Assembly (NCBI GenBank): GCA_902806565.1
Contig: CADCXA010000041.1
Location: forward strand, 682,001-746,000
Origin: Hypoxylon rubiginosum
Taxonomy: Eukaryota; Ascomycota; Sordariomycetes; Xylariales; Hypoxylaceae
Direction: 5' to 3'
DNA length: 64,000 nt
The notes beneath the pieces were generated by a model. It was not told where the DNA came from and made no database searches. It saw nothing but the letters and a program-made list of their open reading frames with translations. Positions 39,324 through 49,738 of this stretch are shown in pieces. Numbering within the stretch: position 1 is the stretch's first letter; every line of letters starts with the position of its first letter. The translations under genes and the position numbers were made by a program.

Positions 39324-41172
39324 ATGGCCTTAAGCTCCTTTTTCGAGACTTGCACCCCAAGCACCTTCTCACTGAGCCTCTTCGGTGCTGAGATCATCTC
39401 CATTCAAGCTTCGGTTATCACCAACTATACCGCCGATGTCGACGGTGGCGACCGATTCACAGCACCTTCAATCAGCCTCCAAAATGCGAGCTTCTGCAAT
39501 GTCACAGTAACATACACGCATCCCGGATACGAAGACGGGATCAATACAGAAGCATGGCTTCCTGTTGATAACTGGAATGGTCGCTTCTTGGCCCATGGTG
39601 GCGGCGGTCATAGAGCTGGACGTTTCCCTCTGAGCACTCAGGGGATGGCCGGTGCTATACATGATGGATTCGCCACAATCACCACTGACGCCGGATTAGA
39701 CTTCTCACAGGAAGTCATGGTTCCATGGGCTTTACTTAGCCCGGGAAATGTAAATTTGCATAAATTGCAAAATCTTGCCTCGACCAGTCTAAACGACCTA
39801 GTGAGTCCTGACAACCTAGAAGGAGGTAGATGCCCAATACAAAAGAAAGCATCTAATATTAGGCAACGCGTAGGCAGCGATCGGGAAGTCTCTTATCAAA
39901 AGCTTCTATGGGAGACCACCTTCGTATTCTTACTGGAACGGATGCTCTCAGGGTGGTCGACAAGGTCTGATGCTCGCGCAGAGATACCCAACAGCGTTCG
40001 ACGGCATCGCAGCCGCTGCTCCAGCAATTTATTGGACCGAAACGTTGTTCAACATATTTTGGCCTGAACAAGTTATGCGCATGCTTGGAGAATATCCACA
40101 CATGTGTGAGCTCGATGCGATTACGGCAGCAGCAATTTCCAAGTGTGATGGGTTGGATGGCGTTACTGACGGTATTGTTGCTGAGGTTGACGAATGCAGG
40201 GCGAATTTCAATCCGTTCGATTTGGTCGGTACAGTGATTCCTTGCGCACAAACCCATACGGATATACCCATCAGTCGAGCGGCGGCGGCAGTCGCCAACG
40301 CATCGTGGGGAGGCATAGTATCACCGACGGGAGAACAGCTTTGGTATGGACTCAGCATCGATGCTGACCTCACCTGCAACGGCAGATCTGCCGGCCAGCT
40401 CTGTGTCGCATCCACAAACTGTGCCGACGGAAATTGTGTTCCAGTGAGAAACCCTCTCGGGTCGCAGTGGATACAGCATTTTGTTTCAAAAGACTCAAAT
40501 TTTAATCTCGACAACTTGACGCATGAGCAATTTGCCAGTCTGTTTCGTGCCAGCCAGCAACAGTATACCTCTATTATCGGCACAAGCGACCCAGACCTTT
40601 CCGAGTTCAAGAAAGCGGGTGGAAAGATGCTGACCTACCACGGAGTGGCAAGTCAAATTCTTCTATTTGGACGTGAAAAACACACTAACGAATCTCCTTG
40701 TTTATTCTAGGCTGACGGCATTATACCCTTGAAACACATGGAGGTGTATTATAGAAAGGTGTCAGAGGTTGTCGACGGCGTCCAAGACTTCTATCGCTTT
40801 TTCCCCGTACCTGGTTTAGGGCACTGTATGGGCGGTTATCAGCAGCCGACGTCTTTGTTCGCGCAGCTCCAAGCCTGGGTGGAGAATGGAACTACACCTG
40901 AAAGCTCGCCCGTCTCTTTTTCGGGGCCTGATGGCGTAGTTCAGAACAGGATCATTTGTCCGTGGCCACGAAAGGCACGGTTCAACTCTAGCTGCGGAGA
41001 TGCAGCGAAAGCAGAATGCTGGGCCTGTCTGGCGCCGTCAAACCATGGAGAGCCGTCTCTTGACGAGGTGCGAGAAGTCAAAAAGGGGTTCAAAAAGGGG
41101 GCTAAAAAGGGGAAGGCATCTTATTCTAATTTGCATCCTTCGAGTCCCGGGATTCAACATCAAGAACTGTAA
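39324..41172 (+). CDS. Tannase / feruloyl esterase family protein
   Basis: Exons are 39324-39800, 39874-40647 and 40711-41172, giving 570 residues. The first intron is GT-AG (GTGAGT, 73 nt); the second starts with GC (GCAAGT, CACTAAC branch, 63 nt). The alpha/beta-hydrolase triad of the family is visible as Ser184 in NGCSQGGRQG, Asp419 in ADGIIP and His455 in GLGHCMGG. Cys183 and Cys456 form the known CS-D-HC disulfide arrangement. A conserved NWNGRFLAHGGGG lies near residue 87. The lid domain has many Cys, typical of calcium-binding fungal members. The family hydrolyses gallate or ferulate esters of plant phenolics outside the cell. No clear signal peptide is seen (MALSSFFETCTPSTF), so a short upstream exon may be missing. 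The C terminus has an unusual Lys/Gly tail after the normal family end. Confidence 0.92.
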
Positions 41173-42345
41173 AGTAATGATATTAGGGACCGACCTAAGG
41201 ATCAAAAAGTTTTAGAGTAAGATGTAAATCGTAGATTAAAAATTGGCGGTATAGGAGGTACTGTATTTTAGAACAGACTCTGCTCTAGCCACAATAAACG
41301 ATAATATAACTTATCACCAAGTTCTGAGTGATGTATTTACAGAGTGTTCGCAGAGTGTTTTTTGGACCCACCCGACCAATCATCCCGCATATCTCAATTT
41401 TCATCAAGGCTCTTATTGATATCTGAAGCTATTCCCAATATTCCCGTTACCTATTATATAAAATTTCCTATAATTTAAATTTACTTTAAAACTAACTTCC
41501 CTACCGATATACCCGGGAGGACATATCAATACACGAAAGCAAGGTTCGAGGTCTTTGGCAGTTTTAAATAGCCCTTAGAAGCGATCCGGGAGTGTTAGGA
41601 TAATAACCAATATCCAGAGAAGAAGACGGAGAAGAAGAAGAGGGGAAAGAGAAGAAGGAGGAGGAGGAGAAAATGAAGAATAAACCCGAACTATGCGGGT
41701 GATGTTGCCAACTGTTACAAAACACTGTATGAATTTATAAATAAAGGATTTTTACAATCTACAAATAGCACAGCTCACTTTGATATACAATTGATTTCCA
41801 AGAGACCTGCCTTTAGTCATAACTCACATGTGAAACGGGTTAAACAGCGTGTTTCTCATTGGTTGGCAACATTCACATCCATGCAGGCTATGCAAGTCCA
41901 CCACTCGGAACGTCATTTCGGTACGTGTTTCTGTACCTAGCCGGGGACAACGTGGGAAAGCCGGAATCTGGGGGTCTACCCCGCATCTATAGAAGTTATC
42001 GTCGAATAGACTGCCATCGGCTTGCTGCGTCTAGTCTAGCCCGTCGATGCCCGCCGATGGATGCTGTTCGGCTTTGTGGGGGGTTGTATGGAGAATACCC
42101 TGGGGGTCGATGCGGAGAAGAGGATCGGGATTTCGTCGACCGTCCAATTTCCTATCGGCCTGCAGGGCGAGAAGTGATTCCTGGCGTGACGTCTGATTGC
42201 GGTTGATGTCACCTTGTAGGGAGGGTACTTGAAATGGAGAGATCCTCCCTCTTCGATATTTTATGTAGTTTCGTGCTTGTTGAGGAGTAATTCATCTATG
42301 CGCCGACACCACAATTCTCCCCTATCAACAGCATAGGATCTCAAG
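41173..42345. other. Intergenic region between tannase and MFS genes
   Basis: 1.17 kb. It contains a purine-rich tract (41616-41680) and open frames near 41859-42206 that have no recognisable protein features. The right part should be the MFS promoter. Confidence 0.45.
41616..41680 (+). repeat. Purine-rich GAA/GGA simple-sequence tract
   Basis: About 65 bp of almost pure A/G, with repeated aga, gaa and gga triplets. It may form triplex or slipped structures and sits between two genes. Confidence 0.8.
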
Positions 42346-44134
42346 ATGGAGAAGATAGAACCTCAAGAACATCTCGAGGGAAATGTTGAAGAAGTACGTC
42401 ATTTCGGACCTTCTGTTTGACCTAGATGGCTGATCGAATGCGAAACTGTAGGGGAAAACAGCTACGTCGGGTGAAGACACCAACGAGGAGGAATTTGATC
42501 ACCAACGTAGCAAACTTCTTAACCGACGCCTCGATGTCAGGATACTTCCGATATGTTGCTGGTTATACCTATTGAACTTCCTCGACAGAGGCAACATCGG
42601 CAATGCGAAGGTGCTCAATCAGGAGACGGGCGACGACATGCTCCATAAAACGGGAATGACGGCTAATGGATACGCTCTTACCGTGACGCTCTTCTCGGTC
42701 GCGTATACCGTATTTGAAGTCCCTTCGAATTGGATAATGAAGCATTACGTACGCCCGTCTGTGTGGCTAGCTACCCTCCTAGGCTGCTGGGGGGTCTTGA
42801 CTCTTGGCTTTGCTGGAGTGCAGAACTATGCAACCGTGTTGGCACTGCGCTTGCTCATCGGAGTGGTAAGTAGACATAAATTTCAAGCCTGTCTTGTTAG
42901 AATTCATGTGGACGATATAAGCTGACCTCCTTAGTTTGAAGCAGGCTTTTTCCCTGGTGAGTGTAGTCAGGGTCAGATCGATTTCGATCATAGTTGACCC
43001 CTTTTTAGGCATCGTCTATCTCATCACGATATGGTACCGCCACAATGAGCGAGCAGTTCGTATCGCCCTCGTAATTGCTTTTTGCAACCTCGCCGGCGCA
43101 TTTGGAGGTGCAATCGGATACGGCATCGGACACATTAACGGAGCGGCTGGGCTCGAGGGTTTTCGATGGCTCTTCATAGTGGAGGGCATCATAACAATCA
43201 TCAGCGTCGTGCCAACTCTTCTCATTTTACCCGACTATCCTGCCCGTGCCAAATTCCTTAGCCCAGCCGAAAAGAGCTTCGCCGAGGATCGACTCAAGGA
43301 GCGAGGTGGTGGGTATAATAGGGAGCACGCTACCCGCAAGGAGATCTTACAGACCTTCTTTAGCCCTCGAATGCTGGCACACTACTGCGCTTACGTAGGT
43401 TGACACATTCCTCTTCCTTTCATTTCCCACGTTCGCTAACCGTTACTAAACAGACTGCCAACGTGGTAACACAAGGTTCTTTCACATTCTTCGCACCCAC
43501 TATCGTTACTGGTTTGGGCTACAGCTCGATCCAGGCGCAGTTACTTACTGTCCCGCCTGTGCGTCTACCCCCGTTCATTCTATGAGTAGTCCTATAAAAG
43601 GCGCTCTATGAATGGCAGAAGACTAGGAGTAACTTGGAGCTAACGTAAGGATCATAGTGGGTTGTCGGCTTCGTAGTAGCTATCATTCTCTCTTACTCGG
43701 CAGACTATTTCAACGCCCGGGGCTGGCACATCACGATCATCTCGATAGTCGGCGGCCTAGGGTGGCTGACGGCCGGCTTGCTGCCCACGACCTCGTACGT
43801 GCAGCGGTACGGCTGCTTGTGCATGGCCGCCGCCGGCGCGTTCCCGGCTTCCCCGTCCATGACCAACTGGGTGACGTGCAACACGCCCAGCCTCCTGACG
43901 ATCCCGTTCGCCATCGCCCTTCACAACTCGTGCGCCGGCCTCGGCCAGATCATCGCCCAGTGGATCTGGAAGACGGACGAGGCGACGCAGGGATACCCGA
44001 CGGGAAATTTCGTCTGCGCGGCTTGCAACTTTTTCGTGGCCATAGTGGCGCTTAGCCTGAGGCTCTGGTACGCGAGGATGAATAGGAAGGGGGAGCGAGA
44101 TGCAAGGGGAGAGAAGAGAGTATGGTCGTACTAG
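42346..44134 (+). CDS. MFS transporter, Dal5-like anion:cation symporter family
   Basis: Six exons: 42346-42393, 42452-42865, 42935-42956, 43009-43394, 43454-43558 and 43658-44134, all bounded by GT-AG, giving 483 residues with phases in register. The N terminus is a short hydrophilic segment. The signature of the family follows the first membrane helix (WLYLLNFLDRGNIGNA), then FEVPSNWIMK, LRLLIGVFEAGFFPG and IWYRHNERAVR between helices, LFIVEGIITI, a cytosolic loop and FFAPTIVTGLGY. About 12 membrane segments are expected. Relatives (yeast Dal5, Tna1, Seo1) import allantoate, nicotinate, thiamine precursors or small organic acids across the plasma membrane; the substrate here cannot be named. 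Exon 3 is only 22 nt. The last exon is clearly GC-richer than the rest of the gene. Confidence 0.92.
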
Positions 44135-45119
44135 ACAGACGTTCGCTGCAAGTGTCTTGTTGAGTGAGTGTCGATATGTCACTAGTACTACACCTACCTA
44201 GTGTTTGGAATAGGTATATTCTATGAATAAAGCTGCGGTGAAGGATATCACGTTCTCGGCTATCAACTGGTTTTTAATAAGGGAAAAGGGGCGACCTCAT
44301 GGATCGTTGGTGACTAAGCCAAGGTGATGCCACTGACTTCACCATGGGGACGTAACTATGTCATTTCACAACCAGGCAGCCAGGCAAGGGGACAATGCAA
44401 AGAAATGGGCCAAAAATACGACTTCTCCGCGTCTTGAGCTTGATGGGGAGAATAACGTGAACCCCAGATTCTCTCTTCGCATTGCGTGAGGTAATGGCTG
44501 CAACCTGCGCCAAGTCCGATCAGCCTAATATGGCAACCTGGAGATAGATTGCCGTTCCCATTTCGAATACCACCGCGCCACCCCGGACTCGACCAATGGC
44601 CGCAAGAAGACGCTCGGTCAGTTTAAAACAAGCTTTCTCTTTTAATACCTGCTAACCGTCCACTTGGGTACCATCGAATCCTTCTCGACAGGTCCGGGTT
44701 GCCCTAGCCGCCCCTTGTCTAACCGCGTCACTTGCGCCGACCATGCGCAGACTACCTTGGGACTCAACTGCTGCTCGAGGCAAGCTAGGCAAGTCGGCCT
44801 ACGAGCTCCGGGGGACGGATCACATGGGATCAATACGATGAAGGCGACGGAGGAAAACATACTAGTACCCCGAAAGACTAGATCTTTCTGCATTTGACGA
44901 TTGGAAGACCATGGCGGTGGGCGGCTGGAAATACTACGCAAGCTAACCTTAGCTGTTAAGTCAGGGGATACAATGAAGAAGATGCGAGTATTTATAAGTA
45001 CGCCCATTACCCATTGCGTGATACAGTGATCTCCACGATCTGCAAGTCGCCTGTCTTCAGCCTCAAATTGCGTGACCATAACCCACACACATTCCCCACG
45101 GTTGATCGAAAAGCTTAAC
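44135..45119. other. Intergenic region and promoter of the LPMO gene
   Basis: 985 bp without a supportable gene. A TTTATAAG element at 44991-44998 lies about 120 bp before the LPMO start, and CCCCAC (45094-45099, GTGGGG on the other strand) fits a CreA site. Confidence 0.45.
44991..44998 (+). promoter_or_regulatory. TATA-like element of the LPMO gene
   Basis: TTTATAAG lies about 120 bp upstream of the ATG at 45120, a usual distance for secreted-enzyme genes of filamentous fungi. No other evidence. Confidence 0.35.
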
Positions 45120-46231
45120 ATGAAGTCGACATCCCTCGCCGCCTTTATGGCCCTGGCAGCCCATCACGTCGCCGGCCATGCCACCTTCCAGGACTTCTGG
45201 ATTAACGGCGTTGACATGATAAGTACTCCATACCGAAAGACAGGTAGAAAGCACTAACATCCTCAGCACGGCGCCACATGCGCCAGACTACCACTATCCA
45301 ACTCCCCCATCACCGACGTATCCTCCAAAGACATCGCCTGCAACGCAGGCACCAAACCCGTCTCGGGCAAATGCAGCGTTCCCGCGGGCTCGACGGTAAC
45401 AGTCGAGATCCACCAGCAGCCCGGCGACCGCGCCTGCGCCGCCGAAGCCATCGGCGGCGCCCACTACGGCCCCGTCCAGGTGTACATGGCGTCCGTCGCC
45501 GACGCCTCGGCGGCCGACGGCCCGTCCTCGTCGTGGTTCAAGATCTTCGCCGACGCGTGGGCGAGGAACCCGTCGGCGGGCGCGTCGGGCGACGACGACT
45601 ACTGGGGCACCAAGGACATCAACGCGTGCTGCGGCCGCATGGACGTCGCGGTCCCGTCCGACCTCGCGCCGGGGGACTACCTGCTGCGCGCCGAGGCCCT
45701 GGCCCTGCACACCGCGGGCCAGAGCGGCGGCGCCCAGTTCTACGTGACGTGCTTCCAGCTAACCGTCACTGGCGGCGGCAGCGCGAAGCCGGCCGGGGTT
45801 TCGCTGCCCGGCGCGTATGAAGCTAGCGACCCGGGCATTCTCGTCAACATCCACGCCGCGATGTCCAACTACGTGGCGCCCGGCCCGGCCGTCTACGCGG
45901 GTGGTTCGACGAAGATCGCTGGGTCGTCGTGTAATGGCTGTGCGAGCACCTGCGCGGCCGGAAAGGGACCGTCGAGTACGGCGGGGAACGGTGACGGCAG
46001 CGCTCCCACTGTAACTATGACGACGACAGCGGCGCAGCCGACACAGACAAGCGGATCTGGGTCGGGATGCTCGGCGGATCTATATGCTCAATGTGGCGGG
46101 ACTGGATTTTCGGGTTGTACTACCTGTGGTGTAAGTTCCCCGGGCGAATTCATTTATTGCTAAAAGTGTTAACTATTCTTCAGAGCGGAACTTGCAAAAA
46201 GCTGAACGAGTACTACTCGCAGTGTGGCTAA
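45120..46231 (+). CDS. AA9 lytic polysaccharide monooxygenase with CBM1 cellulose-binding module
   Basis: Exons are 45120-45218, 45267-46130 and 46184-46231, giving 336 residues. A 19-residue signal peptide ends before His20 (HATFQDFW), the N-terminal copper-brace histidine. The second brace His is His99 in AHYGPVQVYM. The ALHTAGQSGGAQFYVTC block supplies the second-sphere His and Gln and the axial Tyr (about 192). DYWGTKDIN is also typical. A Ser/Thr/Gly linker leads to a C-terminal CBM1 (LYAQCGGTGFSGC, CKKLNEYYSQCG), completed by the last exon. The enzyme oxidatively cleaves cellulose or other beta-glucans outside the cell and needs an electron donor and peroxide/oxygen. Intron 1 (48 nt, CACTAAC branch, CAG acceptor) begins with ATAAGT, not GT. 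The coding part is very GC-rich at third positions. Confidence 0.93.
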
Positions 46232-46577
46232 GGAAAATATTGGTGGGCAGAGGACTGTTGGATTCGTTCGAAGTGGTAGTTTAGGTGGCTGCCAGGTTGC
46301 ATTAGGATTTGGCGCAATAATCATTCATGTATATATGTAGTATGTATACTTCGCTTGCTCGAACTCATAGGGTGAGTTGAACTACTAAAAATCGATATCA
46401 CCATCCGTCATAAAAGGCTCTTGAATCGTATAAAACACGAAATGTAGAATAGTCTATTTTCTGGGGTATCACAGCTGAATGAAAAGCGTATGGCGAGAAA
46501 ATGGGACAGGACTAAATCTGACCAGAAGCTAGGCGGATGCAGCCAGATTTAAAAAGTGCCTTGAAGAATCTGTAAAA
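46232..46577. other. Convergent 3' region between LPMO and permease genes
   Basis: About 350 bp, no gene seen. It holds the 3' ends of two tail-to-tail genes. Confidence 0.5.
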
Positions 46578-48324
46578 TTACGTAGGAGGGCCGGTATAAT
46601 GCTTACGACCCCATGCTAGATACCACCCACCCGCGATCGCGACGAAGCCTACGAAGACAACCGAAGCGTAGTTCATCAGCGCGGGATCGGTGACCGGAAC
46701 AGTGGTGGGCATGCAGAAAAGTGGAATGGCCAGCAAAGACCAGCCTTTATTATTGTTAGCCTTGGAGATATTGGCTAGGTAGAGAACTCAGCACAGCTAG
46801 GGAGGGTAAACTTACAAGTCGACACGATGTTGCAGAACCAACCGATGGAGCCCAGGTAGAAACTACCGGTGCGCACGGTTCGCCGGCCGTCGATCATGCT
46901 AACGACGATGGGAGTGGCGTAAGAAGCGGTCAGTGCGATGACGCCAACTCCCGAAAAAGCGTTAAAAGCGGCGGATGAGCCGAAGTAGATGGCACCCAGG
47001 ACGATTTGAACTACCATGCTAAGCATCATGGCATTGAACGGAACGTCGTCTAGCTTGTGGTTAATCTGCTTCCACCATTTCGAGCCGGGGATGGCGCCGT
47101 CGCGGGCAAAGGCGTAGATGCAGCGCGATGTAGCAGTAGTACAGCCAATGCCGCAGATGATGGCCAGAACGAGAAGCGGGATGAGTAGCCCGAACGCGCC
47201 GCCAGAGTTACCCACGGCGCTCTTGATAATCGCAGGGACAGGCTGCGCTAGAAGAATGAGCCCTTCTATATCAGGAAGCACAAATACCAATGGAATCATG
47301 AACAACAACCCGGCTACGGTGTTGATGCAAATCGTTAAAACCATAGCTTTAGGGACCTGGGTAGCGGGTTCCCGCACTTCTTCGCACATCCTACAAGATA
47401 TATAAGCATAAAGAATTTGACCTAGGGGGCAAGAGAGACTTACGAGATGATCATGCCGGTAGAAGAGGTGGCATAGGCGGCATGAAGAAGCCCAACAAAG
47501 AACGACCAGCCGGGCGTCCAACCGGAATTGACTTCAAAATGTGTGAAGACCCAATTTGCGTCGCGACGGCCTTCCTTAGCAATAGCCAAGACGCAGGCCA
47601 CGATAGCAATAACTCCGGCAAATGTCCAAAATATTGCGAACGTCTATATCGCGTTCGAACATGTTAGCATCCGAGATAGTAGTTAAAAGGGGGGTAGCCG
47701 ACTCCAGCTTACATCGAGAATAGGTAACCACCGATTGCCTAGGGACGAAACAGCGTTACATAGCAGTGTGATTCCCAAGAAGATGAGAAAGACTTGGTAG
47801 GGCTCGCCAGCGAATACTGCCTCCCCATCCGCAGTCTCGAAAACGTTGATGCACCCAACCAAGAACAAGGTCGTTCCGAAGTTGACGGCTAAGGTGATGG
47901 TAACATTACCAACCACATACAACCAGCCACAAGTCCAGGCAGCGATATGGCGCCATCCAGGAGGTGCGAGCATAAAGGTTTGGTAGTAGACACCACCAGC
48001 GGTTGGGTAAACGCTCGTGATTTCGCCGAGGGATGCAGCGACGCAGAGGATAATGGCCGATATGGCGACCCAACCCCATATTATGGTAACGGGACCGCCT
48101 CCAACTAAGGGGTAGTACAAGGTCGTTGCCAGTCCGTAAGGAATCGAGGCCAGAACAAAGGACATAAAGGCGACCTGGAGGGTGGATCGGTTCCGCGACA
48201 ATTCGGGTGTGTAACCAAGGGATACTAGCAGCTGGTCGGCCGTGCCCGAATCGACCTCACCACTCTCGACGCGGAGGCCGTCGCCGTTGGTGCTCACCGG
48301 CTTCTTCCTCTCTGTGTCCGACAT
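46578..48324 (-). CDS. APC-family amino acid / choline-GABA type permease
   Basis: Four exons read 48324-47713, 47643-47444, 47390-46816 and 46744-46578, with introns of 69, 53 and 71 nt (all GT-AG), giving 517 residues, a normal length for the family. The hydrophilic N terminus (about 45 residues) is followed by about 12 hydrophobic segments. Conserved marks are LGEITSVYPTAGGVYYQ in the first third, the CEEVREPATQVPKAM loop after helix 6 and CIYAFARDGAIPGSKWW after helix 8. These match fungal permeases annotated as choline (Hnm1), GABA (Uga4) or general amino-acid transporters in the plasma or vacuolar membrane; the substrate is not readable. Its upstream region holds a palindrome of the Gal4 type. 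Confidence 0.92.
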
Positions 48325-49738
48325 CTTTCAAGAAAGCGACGTTAAATCGGATGGTCGAAAGCACAAGGGTACGGGTAGGAAGAGTTGCGCCGAAGAGCTA
48401 TCACAACACCACTCCAGATGGAAGAATATAATAATGTGACGTTAATCTAATACTCTAATCCATACAGATGTCGCTATGTTGTAATACAGGTATTCGGTAT
48501 TCGAACAAAACTCCGGAAAAGGATACAGGAGAAGGATCGCGGAGGAGGACAAGATGAAAAGGAAAGAAAAAATGATACCCGAGCAGCTGGGTCGAGTCGC
48601 GAAAGATAATCGCTACTCTACTTAGAGCTGGGCAGGCAAAAAAAATCAAAGTGGATTGACATCACACACCGAAGACTCTGCCCACGCGAGCGGGTCTTGT
48701 ATCACTCTAACGAAGGTCGCCGCTGGGGCTTAGGGGGTATTCAGTTCAGCTGACCCTTGCAATTTGGAGATAACCTGCCTTCTAGCGGTTAGTGCACACG
48801 TGCTTCCTGGACGGGGGCAGACGGGGACGCCGCGTTCCTGATAGAGACCCTTGCAATCTTGCATTTCTCGTGTTACGTACGTAGAGATAAGCGTATCGGT
48901 ATAAGTGATAAGAACATGGAAGTAAAGCAACTCGAGTTGATTCGATTTCAGATCAGATCATTTGGATGGCGTTGCTTACATGGAGAAACAATATTATTGT
49001 GGCGCTATACGCCAAGAGATACTTCGTAAATGCCAGGTAATTATCTGTCAATTATGTAAGGCTTAGCCAATGGAAGAAAAGAAACAATATGGCTACCTCC
49101 TTGCGTGGTATGCAAGTAAGTATCACGCGCAGACTGTCAAAATCAACTTACCGCGGTCCGTTCTGGGAAATCCCGAATTTAATTCAAGGGATATCGATGC
49201 GTAGAGCTGATCGGTCCGTCTTAATCTAGCCTTGCAACCAATCACGCGTGCTTATCAGATCTGCTCCCGCTCCCAGGGATAGACGGCGCCGGGGCCGATG
49301 CCGTAACGCCCCGACTTTTCTTCGGGGCTAGTAGCCCCGTCTACCTGGGTATATTAGTGGACACCTTGATAATGCTTCTACTGCATTAGCCATTAGCAGC
49401 GAAGATAATTACCTTCGCAAGTATCTCGGCATCTCATCTAACATAGGGGTGTAGTATCTGAGTATTAGGTAGCTTGTCGGTTTACGTATCAAGCTGAAGA
49501 TGGTTATCAATGATCATTCGAACATGAAAATGGAAGATAGCCTTATCTGCGTGGAGCATTAACCGTGATGCAGTACGAGAAATGAACAGGTATCTACTAG
49601 CCAGCGGAAATGAAGTACACTGGCGTCATGCTACCGATCTCAATTGCCGCTAAAAGACACTCTAGAACCGCTAATCTATGAACCTAGGTGATCTCCAAGT
49701 TGCATAAATAAGGAGGACTAGAGTGGTTAACTATTGCA
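48325..49738. other. 1.4-kb region upstream of the permease gene
   Basis: No supportable gene. It contains GC-rich inverted repeats near 49308-49339 and otherwise unremarkable sequence. Confidence 0.5.
49323..49339. promoter_or_regulatory. Perfect 17-bp CGG-N11-CCG palindrome (Gal4-type Zn2Cys6 site)
   Basis: CGGGGCTAGTAGCCCCG is a perfect inverted repeat with CGG and CCG exactly 11 bases apart, the spacing bound by Gal4-type binuclear zinc-cluster factors. GCCCCGA at 49308-49314 and TCGGGGC at 49322-49328 form a second, overlapping inverted repeat that could be a hairpin. It lies about 1 kb before the permease start and 0.4 kb after the Gal80-like stop. Confidence 0.4.

Noticed and set aside
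41859..42206. 115-residue open frame and an overlapping frame near 42049 (MLFGFVGG) upstream of the MFS gene
   Set aside because: No domain, no proper start context and no splice link to the MFS gene; treated as non-coding.
44642..45121. 159-residue minus frame opposite the LPMO promoter
   Set aside because: No protein features; lies over a promoter with TATA-like and CreA-like motifs.
45278..45820. Arg/Pro-rich frames overlapping the LPMO on both strands
   Set aside because: Artefacts of very GC-rich coding sequence read out of frame.
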